Shown here one piece after another: positions 22,179 through 30,251 of a DNA stretch of 42,887 nt. The translations under genes were made by a program, and so were the position numbers. The notes beneath the pieces were generated by a model, which saw only the letters and a program-made list of their open reading frames with translations, was not told the DNA's origin and did no database searches. Positions within the stretch are counted from its first letter, which is position 1. Each line of letters begins with the position of its first letter. Where the stretch lies: contig JAACJQ010000237.1 of NCBI GenBank assembly GCA_016879935.1, forward strand, positions 1-42,887, read 5' to 3'. Source of the DNA: Archangiaceae bacterium (GTDB taxonomy: Bacteria; Myxococcota; Myxococcia; Myxococcales; Myxococcaceae).

Positions 22179-23276
22179 TCACCCGAGGGCGGCCGCGAGG
22201 GTCTCTCGCAGATAGCGGGCGGCGAGGCCCACCGTTCGACGAGCGCTGTCGGGCTTTCGCGTGAGCGACGGAGCGACCTCCATCACGTCGCCGCCGAGCA
22301 GCCCGACCTCGGCGCCCAGCCGCTTGATGAGCGCGCTCAGCCAATCAGGCTCGAGGCCATCGGGCTCCGGCGTTCCCGTCGCGTCGGCCCACGCGGAGTC
22401 GGTACCGTCGATGTCGTTCGAGAACAGCACGCCCTTCACCCCGCTCGCCTTCACGTGGGCAATGACCTCATCGAGCGCACGGTCGGGGTTCTCGCGAATG
22501 TGCTTCGCCCAGAACTGGCGCACGCCGGTGGTCGACTCCCAGTGCTCCTGCGTGCGAGCGGTCGCGCGAATGCCGACCTGCGTGAGCCGCCCCTGCCGGC
22601 CGAGCACCTCGTTCGCGTGCCAGCTCCAGGTGGCGAAGCAGTACTTCACGCCGAGCCGCTCCTGCAGCAGGTCGGTGTGCGCGTCGGACTGAACGATGCC
22701 CCAGGGAGCGCCCGCTCGCGATTGGTTCAATGGTTGAACCACTGGCCAGGCGGTCGAGTGATCGCCGCCGATGGTGAAGGGCTTCAGCGCCGGGTTGAGC
22801 TGGAGCATCAGCGTCCACGCGCGCTCGGCGATCGAGAGGCACGAGACAGGCAATGGCTGCGCCACGAATGGATAGAGCGCGGCGCGGCTTCGCGAGAGCT
22901 GCTCTGGCGACAACATCGAGTCGTGCAGCAGCTGCGGCACCACGAAGACGTCTCCGACATCGACCACGCCCATCGCGTCGAGCTTCGCGGGCCAGTCGGT
23001 GTCGTCTTCGAGCAACCGCGACCGAATCGCCTGCGGCCCCAGGTTCGCGCCTCGCTGAAACCCCGCGCCCACGTCCGACGGAATGCCGAGCAACACGCCA
23101 CGCGCCGAAGCGACGCGCTCGAGGTTCTCGCGAAAGACCCGCTGCACGTCGTCGTCCGACGACACCCGGTAGAGCGAGCGCTGCAGGGCCTGCTGCTCGG
23201 CCTTGCCCGTCGAGACGAGATACAGGCCCGCGCCGGCCGGTTTGAGAATGGTGGCGAGCTCGTCGAGTGGCGTCAT
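22179..23276 (-). CDS. Arginase/agmatinase/formiminoglutamase (ureohydrolase) family protein
   Basis: A 365-aa Mn-dependent hydrolase. The metal motifs are in order: FTIGGDHSTAWPV, QSDAHTDLL (DAHxD) and FSNDIDGTDSAWA (DxD), with LGGDVMEVAPSL near the end. An extra N-terminal region of about 70 residues (ELATILKPAGAGLYLVSTGK) precedes the core, which begins with GVLLGIPSDVGAGFQRGANL. The enzyme cleaves a guanidino or formimino group; the exact substrate cannot be fixed. I prefer ATG 23276; the frame is open up to a GTG at 23378 (34 more residues), but that stretch is Arg/Pro-rich and unlike the family. It is divergent from the LigD-like gene across 201 bp. Confidence 0.85.
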   Translation of the reverse strand: MTPLDELATILKPAGAGLYLVSTGKAEQQALQRSLYRVSSDDDVQRVFRENLERVASARGVLLGIPSDVGAGFQRGANLGPQAIRSRLLEDDTDWPAKLDAMGVVDVGDVFVVPQLLHDSMLSPEQLSRSRAALYPFVAQPLPVSCLSIAERAWTLMLQLNPALKPFTIGGDHSTAWPVVQPLNQSRAGAPWGIVQSDAHTDLLQERLGVKYCFATWSWHANEVLGRQGRLTQVGIRATARTQEHWESTTGVRQFWAKHIRENPDRALDEVIAHVKASGVKGVLFSNDIDGTDSAWADATGTPEPDGLEPDWLSALIKRLGAEVGLLGGDVMEVAPSLTRKPDSARRTVGLAARYLRETLAAALG

Positions 23277-23477
23277 GGGTGCGTCGTGAGCCTCGCACGG
23301 CCGGCGCCTCCCCGAGAGCCCTTCCGTGACGGACGGACGGGCCAGTGGAAATGAGCCGAGGCGCTCGAGGACGATCACCTTGAAGCCGTGCGCGGATTCG
23401 CGATTTCACGATGGCGGGCGGCTGAGCTGAACGCGTCGCCATCGTGACAAGCCACGACCGGCGAGTAGCGTCGTCAC
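23277..23477. other. Longest intergenic region; no gene seen
   Basis: This 201-bp divergent gap separates the ureohydrolase and LigD-like genes. I see no RNA gene, long inverted repeat or riboswitch-like structure in it. The right-hand end holds the promoter-like element described at 23444-23471. If the ureohydrolase starts at GTG 23378, half of the gap would be coding. Confidence 0.4.
23444..23471 (+). promoter_or_regulatory. Putative sigma70-like promoter for a leaderless LigD-like transcript
   Basis: GTGACA (23444-23449) and TAGCGT (23466-23471) are separated by 16 bp, and the GTG start codon lies 6 nt after TAGCGT, where a transcript would begin. No Shine-Dalgarno precedes the GTG. Confidence 0.4.
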
Positions 23478-24983
23478 GTGGCCGTTCGCAAACGAGAGCG
23501 AGTTCCGCAAGACACGAGCGGCGCGCTCACGGCGTGGAAGCTGGGCTCACGGCTCCGACTGCCCGCGCTCCGTCATCGCAACGAGACCGAGACTCTCGAC
23601 GGCCGCCAGCTCGAGGTCGCGTGGGACGGGCATCGCATCATCGCCGTGAAGGCCAACGGAGAAGCACGCCTCTTCGCCGACGATCTGCGCGAGTGGACCT
23701 CGCAGTGTCAGAACATCGCGCTCACGCTGAAGGATCTTCCGCCGCGCAACTTCGCCCTCGAAGGCACGCTGTGTGTCCTCGATGAGCACGGCCGACCTGA
23801 CTTCGAGGCGCTGAAGAAGCGGGTCACGCAGGGCACGGGTCCCGCGGCGGTGCTGATGATCTCCGACGTGCTGTTCCTCGACGACGAAGATCTTTCGTCG
23901 CTGCCTCGCACCGAACGTCGCGAACGGCTCCGCGCGACCAGCACGCTCTCGACGCCGCTCATCTGGTCCGACCCGCTGCAGGGAACGCTCGAGACCGTGC
24001 TCGATCAGGTGCGCGCCCTCGGTCTTCCAGGCGTCATCGCGTTCAAGAGCACCGGCGTCGGAGACGCGATCGCGCTCTCGACGACCACGACTCCGCTCCC
24101 CATTCGCCGCTCGCTCTCGAACCCGCCGAAGCTGACGAGCCCCGACAAGGTGCTCTTCCCTGTCGACGGCGTCACCAAACGCGACGTGCTCGACTGGTAC
24201 CAGGCGGTGGCCCCCGTCTTCCTGCCGCACCTGCGCGACCGCCCCGTCGTCTCTCAGCGTTGGCCCGACGGCATCACCGAGTTCATGTGGTTTCAGCACC
24301 GCCCGCCGCCACGCGCGCCTGACTACCTCGAAGCGCTCACCATCGATGGCGATCGCCGGCTGCTCATTCAGAACGCTGACGCCCTGTTCTGGATGGTGAA
24401 CCAGGCCGCGCTCACCTTTCACACCTGGGCGACGCGCACTCACTCGCTGATGAACCCCGACTGGGCGGTCATCGATCTCGACCCCGGGCCGGCGACGACG
24501 TGGCCGCAGGTCATCGAGGTCGCGACCGCGGTGCGAAAGCTGCTCGAGCTGCTCGAGGCCCCCAGCGTGGTGAAGACCAGCGGGCAGAAGGGGCTGCACG
24601 TGCTGGTGCCGCTCGCCGAGAACCAGTCACTCGATGACGCGCACCGCTTCTCGTACGGCGTCTGCTCGATGGTCGCGCAGCTGCTCCCGAATCTGGTGGT
24701 GCTCTCGCACGACGAGAAAGATCGCCGCGGCCGGCTCTTCCTCGATCACCTGCAGAACTTCCGCGGCAAGACGTTGGTCGCGCCCTACTCGCTGCGTGCG
24801 GTCGATGGAGCGCCCGTCTCGACGCCGCTCCGCTGGGACGAAGTGACGCCAACGCTCGACCCGAAGTCGTTCACGCGCGCCGTCGTGCTCGACCGGCTCG
24901 CGAAGCACGGAGACCTCTTCGCGCCCGTGCTCACCAACGGCATCTCGCTGAAGGCCGCGCTCGCCCGCCTCGGCGGTGGTTGA
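23478..24983 (+). CDS. LigD-type primase-polymerase with degenerate N-terminal ATP-ligase module
   Basis: A 501-aa protein. Residues 215-470 are a LigD/archaeo-eukaryotic primase polymerase domain: LTSPDKVLFPVDGVTKRDVL, RPVVSQRWPDGI, metal site D333-L-D335 in VIDLDPG, nucleotide site KTSGQKGLHVLVPL, and third Asp D423 in RLFLDHLQNFRGKT followed by VAPYSLR. Residues 1-205 look like a ligase nucleotidyltransferase domain, but the lysine of the K-x-D-G motif is Ala48 (LEVAWDGHRI) and no OB-fold domain follows, so ligation should be impossible. A later piece, NFALEGTLCVLDEHG, still resembles ligase motif III. LigD serves Ku-dependent end joining; neither Ku, a phosphoesterase domain nor an intact ligase is in the window. 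The order ligase then polymerase is as in Pseudomonas LigD. The start is GTG 23478. Confidence 0.87.
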   Translation: MAVRKRERVPQDTSGALTAWKLGSRLRLPALRHRNETETLDGRQLEVAWDGHRIIAVKANGEARLFADDLREWTSQCQNIALTLKDLPPRNFALEGTLCVLDEHGRPDFEALKKRVTQGTGPAAVLMISDVLFLDDEDLSSLPRTERRERLRATSTLSTPLIWSDPLQGTLETVLDQVRALGLPGVIAFKSTGVGDAIALSTTTTPLPIRRSLSNPPKLTSPDKVLFPVDGVTKRDVLDWYQAVAPVFLPHLRDRPVVSQRWPDGITEFMWFQHRPPPRAPDYLEALTIDGDRRLLIQNADALFWMVNQAALTFHTWATRTHSLMNPDWAVIDLDPGPATTWPQVIEVATAVRKLLELLEAPSVVKTSGQKGLHVLVPLAENQSLDDAHRFSYGVCSMVAQLLPNLVVLSHDEKDRRGRLFLDHLQNFRGKTLVAPYSLRAVDGAPVSTPLRWDEVTPTLDPKSFTRAVVLDRLAKHGDLFAPVLTNGISLKAALARLGGG

Positions 24984-24989
24984 ACCAGT

Positions 24990-25711
24990 TCAGATGTTCG
25001 GCAGCATCGCGTTGCCCTCGTCGAGCAGCTTCGCGACTGCGTCGTGCGCCTCGAGCGTCAACCGCTCCCGCGCCTCGATGCCAAGGCCCTTCGTCTCGAT
25101 GGGCTTGCCGATGACGAGCGCCGCCGGCTTCGGGCGAATCGCGACGGTTCCCTTCGGGAGAATCGCGTACGTGCCCGCGACGGCAGCGGGAACCAGCGGA
25201 ACCTGCGCCTCGAGCGCCATGATCGCCGCGCCCTTCTTGAAGGGCTTGAGCACGCCGTCGTCGCTCCGCGTGCCCTCGGCGAAGAAGACGACGCTCACGC
25301 GATCACGCACGGCGACGCCCGCTTCCTTCAGCTTCTGCTTGTCGCCGTCACCGCCGGTGCGATCGACGAAGACGTTGCCCGCACGCTCGAGCGCGTAGCC
25401 GAACACCGGCACCCGCCGCAGCTGCTGCTTGGCCACGAAGCGCATGTGCCGGCGAATGTGACGAAACAACACCAGCGCGTCGAAGTTCGACTGGTGGTTC
25501 ACGCACAACACGAAGTTGCCAGTCGGCAGGTTCTCGAGCCCGCGGCACTCGGTACGAACGCCCGAGACCTTCAGCGTCGTGTCAGCCCACAGCTGGAGCA
25601 CCGGGTCGGGCGCGCGCTCGTCGAGGTACGTCAACGCGCTCACCGCGACCGAGGCCGAACCCGTCAGGCCCACCACGCCAGCGCCAGACACGAGCGTTCT
25701 CAGAATCTCTT

Positions 25712-25715
<4 letters not shown>
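24990..25715 (-). CDS. plsC: 1-acyl-sn-glycerol-3-phosphate acyltransferase (PlsC family)
   Basis: A 241-aa membrane-associated acyltransferase that makes phosphatidic acid from lysophosphatidic acid. The catalytic HxxxxD is in VLCVNHQSNFDAL, followed by the glycerol-phosphate binding block VVFFAEGTRSDDG and LVPAAVAGTY. Hydrophobic segments at the N-terminus (VVGLTGSASVAVSALTYL) fit membrane attachment. The start is GTG 25715, overlapping the epmA stop (GTGA), so translation is likely coupled. It ends 6 bp from the convergent LigD-like gene. Other PLSC-domain proteins (ornithine-lipid or lysophospholipid acyltransferases) cannot be excluded. Confidence 0.9.
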
Positions 25716-26704
<989 letters not shown>

Positions 26705-26728
26705 GGCGCCTCCTTCGCACGAAGCGGG

Positions 26729-27895
26729 TCACTTCACGAGCAGCGCTCGCAGCTCGTCTCGTGTCGTCGGCAGGCCGTGCGCGCGAAAGACGTCGTTCTG
26801 ATTTCCGAAGATCATGCCCTCGCGCCAGATGGCGTGCTCGACGCTCGCTTCGATGGCCTGCCGCTGGAGCGCCGAGAGCGAGGCGCCCAGCCGCTCCGGG
26901 AACGCGAGCTTCAACAGCCGGTCGAGTACGCCGAGCTTCTTGTAGCCCTTCGCGCTCACCAGCAACGACTCGAGCTGCTTGAAGGCGAGCGCGCCGTCAC
27001 TCGGGGGCGCCTTCTCGACACACCACGCGACCAGGTTCGTCACCGAGCCGCTGAAGGCGCACTCGGTCTCGCCAACGCCTTCTGGCAGCTGCACGAGTCG
27101 GCGCCGCGCGATCTCCGAAGGGTCCGCAGCGCCGATGATCTCGGCGCAGGCCGCGTACAGCCCGTCGAGGCCCTCGTCCGCGTCCATCAATACCCGCGCA
27201 GGCTCGACGACGTCGACGCCCAGCCTCGCCAGTGTCACCAGCGCCTTCCCACGCAGACCGACGGCGCCCTGCTCTTTCGCGAGCGCCCAGAGCTCCGGAG
27301 CGCTCACCGCGCGCTGACCGGGAAATGACGAGAGCAGCGCGAGCGCCTCACTCACGAGGGCGTCGTCGTCGGAGTGGAGCAGTTGCAAGAGGGTCGGCAC
27401 GCTGCGTTCGACCGCGAGAAAACAGTCGCGCTCCCAGACCGCGCCGACGCGATCCTGCACGGCACGCACGGCCTCGGGCAGGGCGTCGGCGAAGATGTCT
27501 CCGTCGAGCGCCTGCTGTGGAATGCCAATGGACTCGAGCTCGGTCGCGATGGCCATCACTTCGCCCAGGGGAAAGTGGCCGGGGAACACGCTCTCGGGGT
27601 ACCCGAGCGCCAGGTGGTGCAGGTAGGTGACGAGAAAGCGCTTCGCACGCACCGCGCGCGGCCCCGTCGTCAGCAGCTCGATGAAGAACGGCACCGTCTT
27701 CGACGTCACGCCCCAGCGAGTGCCCTGATGAAACACGTTGCCCCACAACGCGCTCGTCGCGCTCGAGAAGGCCTCGATGTCGTGGTCTGCGTTCGCAATG
27801 GCCAACAGCAGGTCGGGCACGTCGTCGGCAGGGCCGTACGCGTGGTGATACCGGGACCAGTCGACGCTTCGGAGTCTCTGCTCGAACGAATCCAC
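26729..27895 (-). CDS. HEAT-repeat-like helical protein
   Basis: A 388-aa soluble protein, Leu/Ala-rich and predicted all-helical with alternating hydrophobic helices throughout, for example VPTLLQLLHSDDDALVSEAL. The N-terminus (RLRSVDWSRYHHAYG) and the segment SALWGNVFHQGTRWGVTSKT followed by VPFFIELL resemble a widespread family of HEAT-like proteins in actinobacteria and myxobacteria, some of which occur near polymorphic toxins. I cannot name a function. The start is GTG 27895 with no Shine-Dalgarno; TACGCT lies 7 nt upstream. The divergent M3-like gene starts 63 bp away with an identical 7-nt leader, GCCCGCC. epmA follows 24 bp downstream. Confidence 0.75.
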   Translation of the reverse strand: MDSFEQRLRSVDWSRYHHAYGPADDVPDLLLAIANADHDIEAFSSATSALWGNVFHQGTRWGVTSKTVPFFIELLTTGPRAVRAKRFLVTYLHHLALGYPESVFPGHFPLGEVMAIATELESIGIPQQALDGDIFADALPEAVRAVQDRVGAVWERDCFLAVERSVPTLLQLLHSDDDALVSEALALLSSFPGQRAVSAPELWALAKEQGAVGLRGKALVTLARLGVDVVEPARVLMDADEGLDGLYAACAEIIGAADPSEIARRRLVQLPEGVGETECAFSGSVTNLVAWCVEKAPPSDGALAFKQLESLLVSAKGYKKLGVLDRLLKLAFPERLGASLSALQRQAIEASVEHAIWREGMIFGNQNDVFRAHGLPTTRDELRALLVK

Positions 27896-27958
27896 GGCGG
27901 GCAGCGTAGCGAAACGTTGTCGGCTCGCAGCTCTCTCGCTGAGGGTACAGTGCCCGCC
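27896..27958. promoter_or_regulatory. Symmetric divergent promoter region
   Basis: This 63-bp gap is bounded by an exact 8-bp inverted repeat, GGCGGGCA (27896-27903) and TGCCCGCC (27951-27958), each arm touching a start codon. In each direction a TANNNT hexamer lies 7 nt before the start: TACGCT (minus strand, 27908-27903) for the HEAT-like gene and TACAGT (27946-27951) for the M3-like gene. No Shine-Dalgarno is present on either side, suggesting two leaderless transcripts. Confidence 0.45.
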
Positions 27959-29800
27959 ATGTCGTTTCGTCTTTGCCTCGTCGCAGCGCTCGTCACCTTC
28001 AGCCTCGTCGCCTGCCCGAAGTCCGAGAGCAGCGTTCAGACCGATCGTTCGGCGCTGGTCGATGCAGGTGTCATCGACCCTGCCCGCGTGCGGCTCGAGG
28101 CCCAGCTCGCGTCGCTCTCGAAAGACACCGCCGCGTGGTCGCGTGCCGTCGACGAGAAGCTGTGGCAACACTGGACGACAGGGGCGGCGTTCGATCTCGC
28201 GCCACTCGAGGCCAGCCACGACGCGCTGCTGACACCCGAGCGCCGGGCCCTGCTCACCGAGGCCACCGCGCAGGCCATCGACGACCCGCGCGCGCTCGAG
28301 CACCTCGCGCTCTTCCTCGACGCCGAGCGGCTCACGAAAGAGACCGCCGCCGAGAGCCAGGCCATCGCCACGCTCGAGTCGACCCTCACCTTCCCCTTTG
28401 GCGGCAAAGAGGTTCGCTGGCACGACCTGAACCGATTGCTCGCGACCGAGCAGAGCGCCCTCAAGCGCAAGGCGCTGTGGACGGCGTCGCTGCCTGCCGC
28501 CGAGAAGCTCGACGCGGCGCTGATGGCTCGCGACGCGAAGGCCGCGCAGGTGCTCGCGCCGCGCACGCCTTTTCAGTTCTCGGCGGAGCTGCGTGACGTC
28601 GACACCGAAGCGCTGCGCAAGGTGGCCGAGGGCGTGCTCACGGTGACGAGCGAAGCGTGGCGCCTGACGCTCGAGCGCCTCAACGCGGCCGACACGAAGC
28701 TGCCGGTGGGCTCGCTCACCCGCGCCGATCTTCCACGGTTGCTGCGCGTACCCGCCGACGTCGACCTCGCCTTCGGCAAGAAGGAGCTCGCGAGCCGGGC
28801 CGTCACCACGCTCGGCGCCATTGGGCTGTACGGGCAGAAAGGGCTCACGCTCGATCTGTCAGAGGCGGTGAAGAAGAACCCGCTCCCGCTCACGGTGACG
28901 CCCGGCGGGCCAGCCGACGTGCGCACCAGCTTTCGTCCGCTTGGAGGCATGAAAGACCAGCAACTCCTCTTCTCGGAGCTGGGGGTCGCGCTCGCGCTGC
29001 AGCACGTGACGGCTGGGCGTTTCGAGTACGAGCGGCTGGGCGACTCCTCTCTCGCGCAGACGTCGGGCGAGCTCTTCGCGACGCTCGTGGGAGAGCCGCA
29101 GTGGCTCGAAGCGCAGGCCCTTCAGGAGCCGGCGCGCAAAGCCATCATCGACGCGTGGCAGGTGCAGCGGCTCTTCCAGGTGCGTCGGGCGGCCGCGGTG
29201 TTCCTCGTGCGGCTCGATTGCGTCGAGAAGTCCGACGAAGGCTCGAGGGCGCGCGCCGCGGCCATCTTCACGCGCGCGTTCGGCGTCACGCACACCGAGG
29301 CCGACCTCGTTCGTCTGCACCTCGACACCGACGACGCGCTCCGCTCGGCGACGACGTTGCGCGCGATGCTGCTCGCCGAACACCTGCGCGTGCAGCTGAA
29401 CACCAGCCTCGGAGCGCCCTGGTTCACCTCCCAGCTGGCCGGCCACGCACTCACCGAGCTGTTGAGCACCGGCTCGGCCATGCCAACCGAAGCGCGCCTG
29501 GTGCCGCTGGGAGATGCGCTGACGAGCTTCTGGAAGCGCACCATCGAGCTGACGCCCGTCGGGAAGAACGATGGCGCGCTCACCGTCGGCGAGTGGCCCG
29601 CGCCGAAGTCCGCCGAGCGCCCCATGTCGACCAGCCGACCGTGGCCGCGCACGCGCATCATGGAGCAGCCGATTCGCGACGGCGGGTGGATGCCGAAGGA
29701 CTGGCCCCAGCCCAGGAAGCTCGAGACCTGGGTGCCGAAGGCGTGGCCTCAACCAAAGACGGTGGAGCCTTCGGACGCTGGCGTCACTTCCGCCCCATGA
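27959..29800 (+). CDS. Lipoprotein related to M3 peptidases, catalytic zinc site lost
   Basis: A 613-aa lipoprotein (signal MSFRLCLVAALVTFSLVAC, Cys19). The long helical body is like M3-family oligopeptidases. Near residue 320 it reads VRTSFRPLGGMKDQQLLFSE, then LGVALALQH, where M3 enzymes have the zinc motif HExGH: both His are replaced (S339, V343) and only the Glu (E340) remains. The downstream SGELFATLVGEPQWLE corresponds to the region holding the third zinc ligand. It is therefore probably a pseudoenzyme, perhaps a binding or scaffold lipoprotein. The C-terminal 70 residues form a Trp/Pro-rich tail with a 14-residue tandem repeat. Its 3' end overlaps the convergent zinc-finger gene by 17 nt. 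The start at 27959 is set by the signal peptide. Confidence 0.75.
   Translation: MSFRLCLVAALVTFSLVACPKSESSVQTDRSALVDAGVIDPARVRLEAQLASLSKDTAAWSRAVDEKLWQHWTTGAAFDLAPLEASHDALLTPERRALLTEATAQAIDDPRALEHLALFLDAERLTKETAAESQAIATLESTLTFPFGGKEVRWHDLNRLLATEQSALKRKALWTASLPAAEKLDAALMARDAKAAQVLAPRTPFQFSAELRDVDTEALRKVAEGVLTVTSEAWRLTLERLNAADTKLPVGSLTRADLPRLLRVPADVDLAFGKKELASRAVTTLGAIGLYGQKGLTLDLSEAVKKNPLPLTVTPGGPADVRTSFRPLGGMKDQQLLFSELGVALALQHVTAGRFEYERLGDSSLAQTSGELFATLVGEPQWLEAQALQEPARKAIIDAWQVQRLFQVRRAAAVFLVRLDCVEKSDEGSRARAAAIFTRAFGVTHTEADLVRLHLDTDDALRSATTLRAMLLAEHLRVQLNTSLGAPWFTSQLAGHALTELLSTGSAMPTEARLVPLGDALTSFWKRTIELTPVGKNDGALTVGEWPAPKSAERPMSTSRPWPRTRIMEQPIRDGGWMPKDWPQPRKLETWVPKAWPQPKTVEPSDAGVTSAP
29687..29770 (+). 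repeat. Tandem 14-residue Trp/Pro repeat inside the M3-like lipoprotein gene
   Basis: Two 42-nt units encode WMPKDWPQPRKLET and WVPKAWPQPKTVEP. Nine of the 14 residues are identical, while the codons differ (for example CCC/CCT and CAG/CAA), so selection seems to act on the peptide. The preceding RPWPRTR segment is a possible degenerate relative. Confidence 0.6.
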
Positions 29801-30176
29801 GGAAGCGCACGGCGTCGAGCAGCGCCGACACGAAGCCCTTCTCTTGAATCGCGTGCAGCTCGCCACCATCGAGCCACACGCCGTGACAGTGCTCGCACGC
29901 GTCGAGCACCACCTTGCGATCACGATCGCTCTGCACCTTGTTGAGGTGGCGCGCGGGTGAACACCTCGGGCACGTGAGCAGCTCGGCCTGAATCTCAGGC
30001 GGCGGAATGTGCCGCAGCTCGACCCAGCTCACGTCGACGACCTGCTCGAGGCGGTGCAGATCGTTCTGCGACAACCAGTGGCCACCACACTGCGCGCAGC
30101 CCAGCCCGTGCACGTCGGGCATGTTGAGGTCGGGCGTCACGTCACGCAGCGGCAGCGAGCAGCGCGGGCAGTTCAT
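29784..30176 (-). CDS. zf-TFIIB-like zinc-ribbon protein
   Basis: A 130-aa protein with two treble-like zinc ribbons. The first is MNCPRCSLPL ... GLGCAQCGGHWLSQNDLHRL; the second is LTCPRC ... LDACEHCHGVWLDGGELHAI. The pattern CPxC...C.xC.GxWLd..EL is the hallmark of the zf-TFIIB (PF13453) family, small proteins of unknown function often linked to membranes or proteases. It ends in FVSALLDAVRFLMGRK, a short amphipathic segment. The start at ATG 30176 matches the family. It lies 75 bp downstream of the SPFH gene on the same strand, with two inverted repeats between. Its 3' end overlaps the convergent M3-like gene by 17 nt. Confidence 0.82.
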   Translation of the reverse strand: MNCPRCSLPLRDVTPDLNMPDVHGLGCAQCGGHWLSQNDLHRLEQVVDVSWVELRHIPPPEIQAELLTCPRCSPARHLNKVQSDRDRKVVLDACEHCHGVWLDGGELHAIQEKGFVSALLDAVRFLMGRK

Positions 30177-30195
30177 GAAGCTCCAGATACACGAA

Positions 30196-30224
30196 CGCCA
30201 CGCCTCCGGTGAGGAAGCGTGGCG
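30196..30224. terminator. GC-rich hairpin downstream of the SPFH gene
   Basis: CGCCACGC (30196-30203) pairs exactly with GCGTGGCG (30217-30224), with a small CTC/GAG stem inside the loop. It lies 28 nt beyond the SPFH stop on the minus strand and before the zf-TFIIB gene. Without a T-run it may act as a weak terminator, a transcript-stabilising hairpin, or a device that lowers expression of the second gene. Confidence 0.45.
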
Positions 30225-30233
30225 CGTGCGCTC

Positions 30234-30249
30234 CACGTCACGTGACGTG
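30234..30249. repeat. Perfect 16-bp palindrome next to the SPFH stop codon
   Basis: CACGTCACGTGACGTG is its own reverse complement and starts 2 nt after the SPFH stop codon. With no loop it is a poor RNA hairpin, so a dimeric DNA-binding protein site is as likely as a transcript structure. It contains the CACGTG core. Confidence 0.55.
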
Positions 30250-30251
30250 AA

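Noticed and set aside
23277-23378. N-terminal extension of the ureohydrolase to GTG 23378
   Set aside because: The added residues are Arg/Pro-rich and unlike the family; ATG 23276 is a better start, although the extension cannot be formally excluded.
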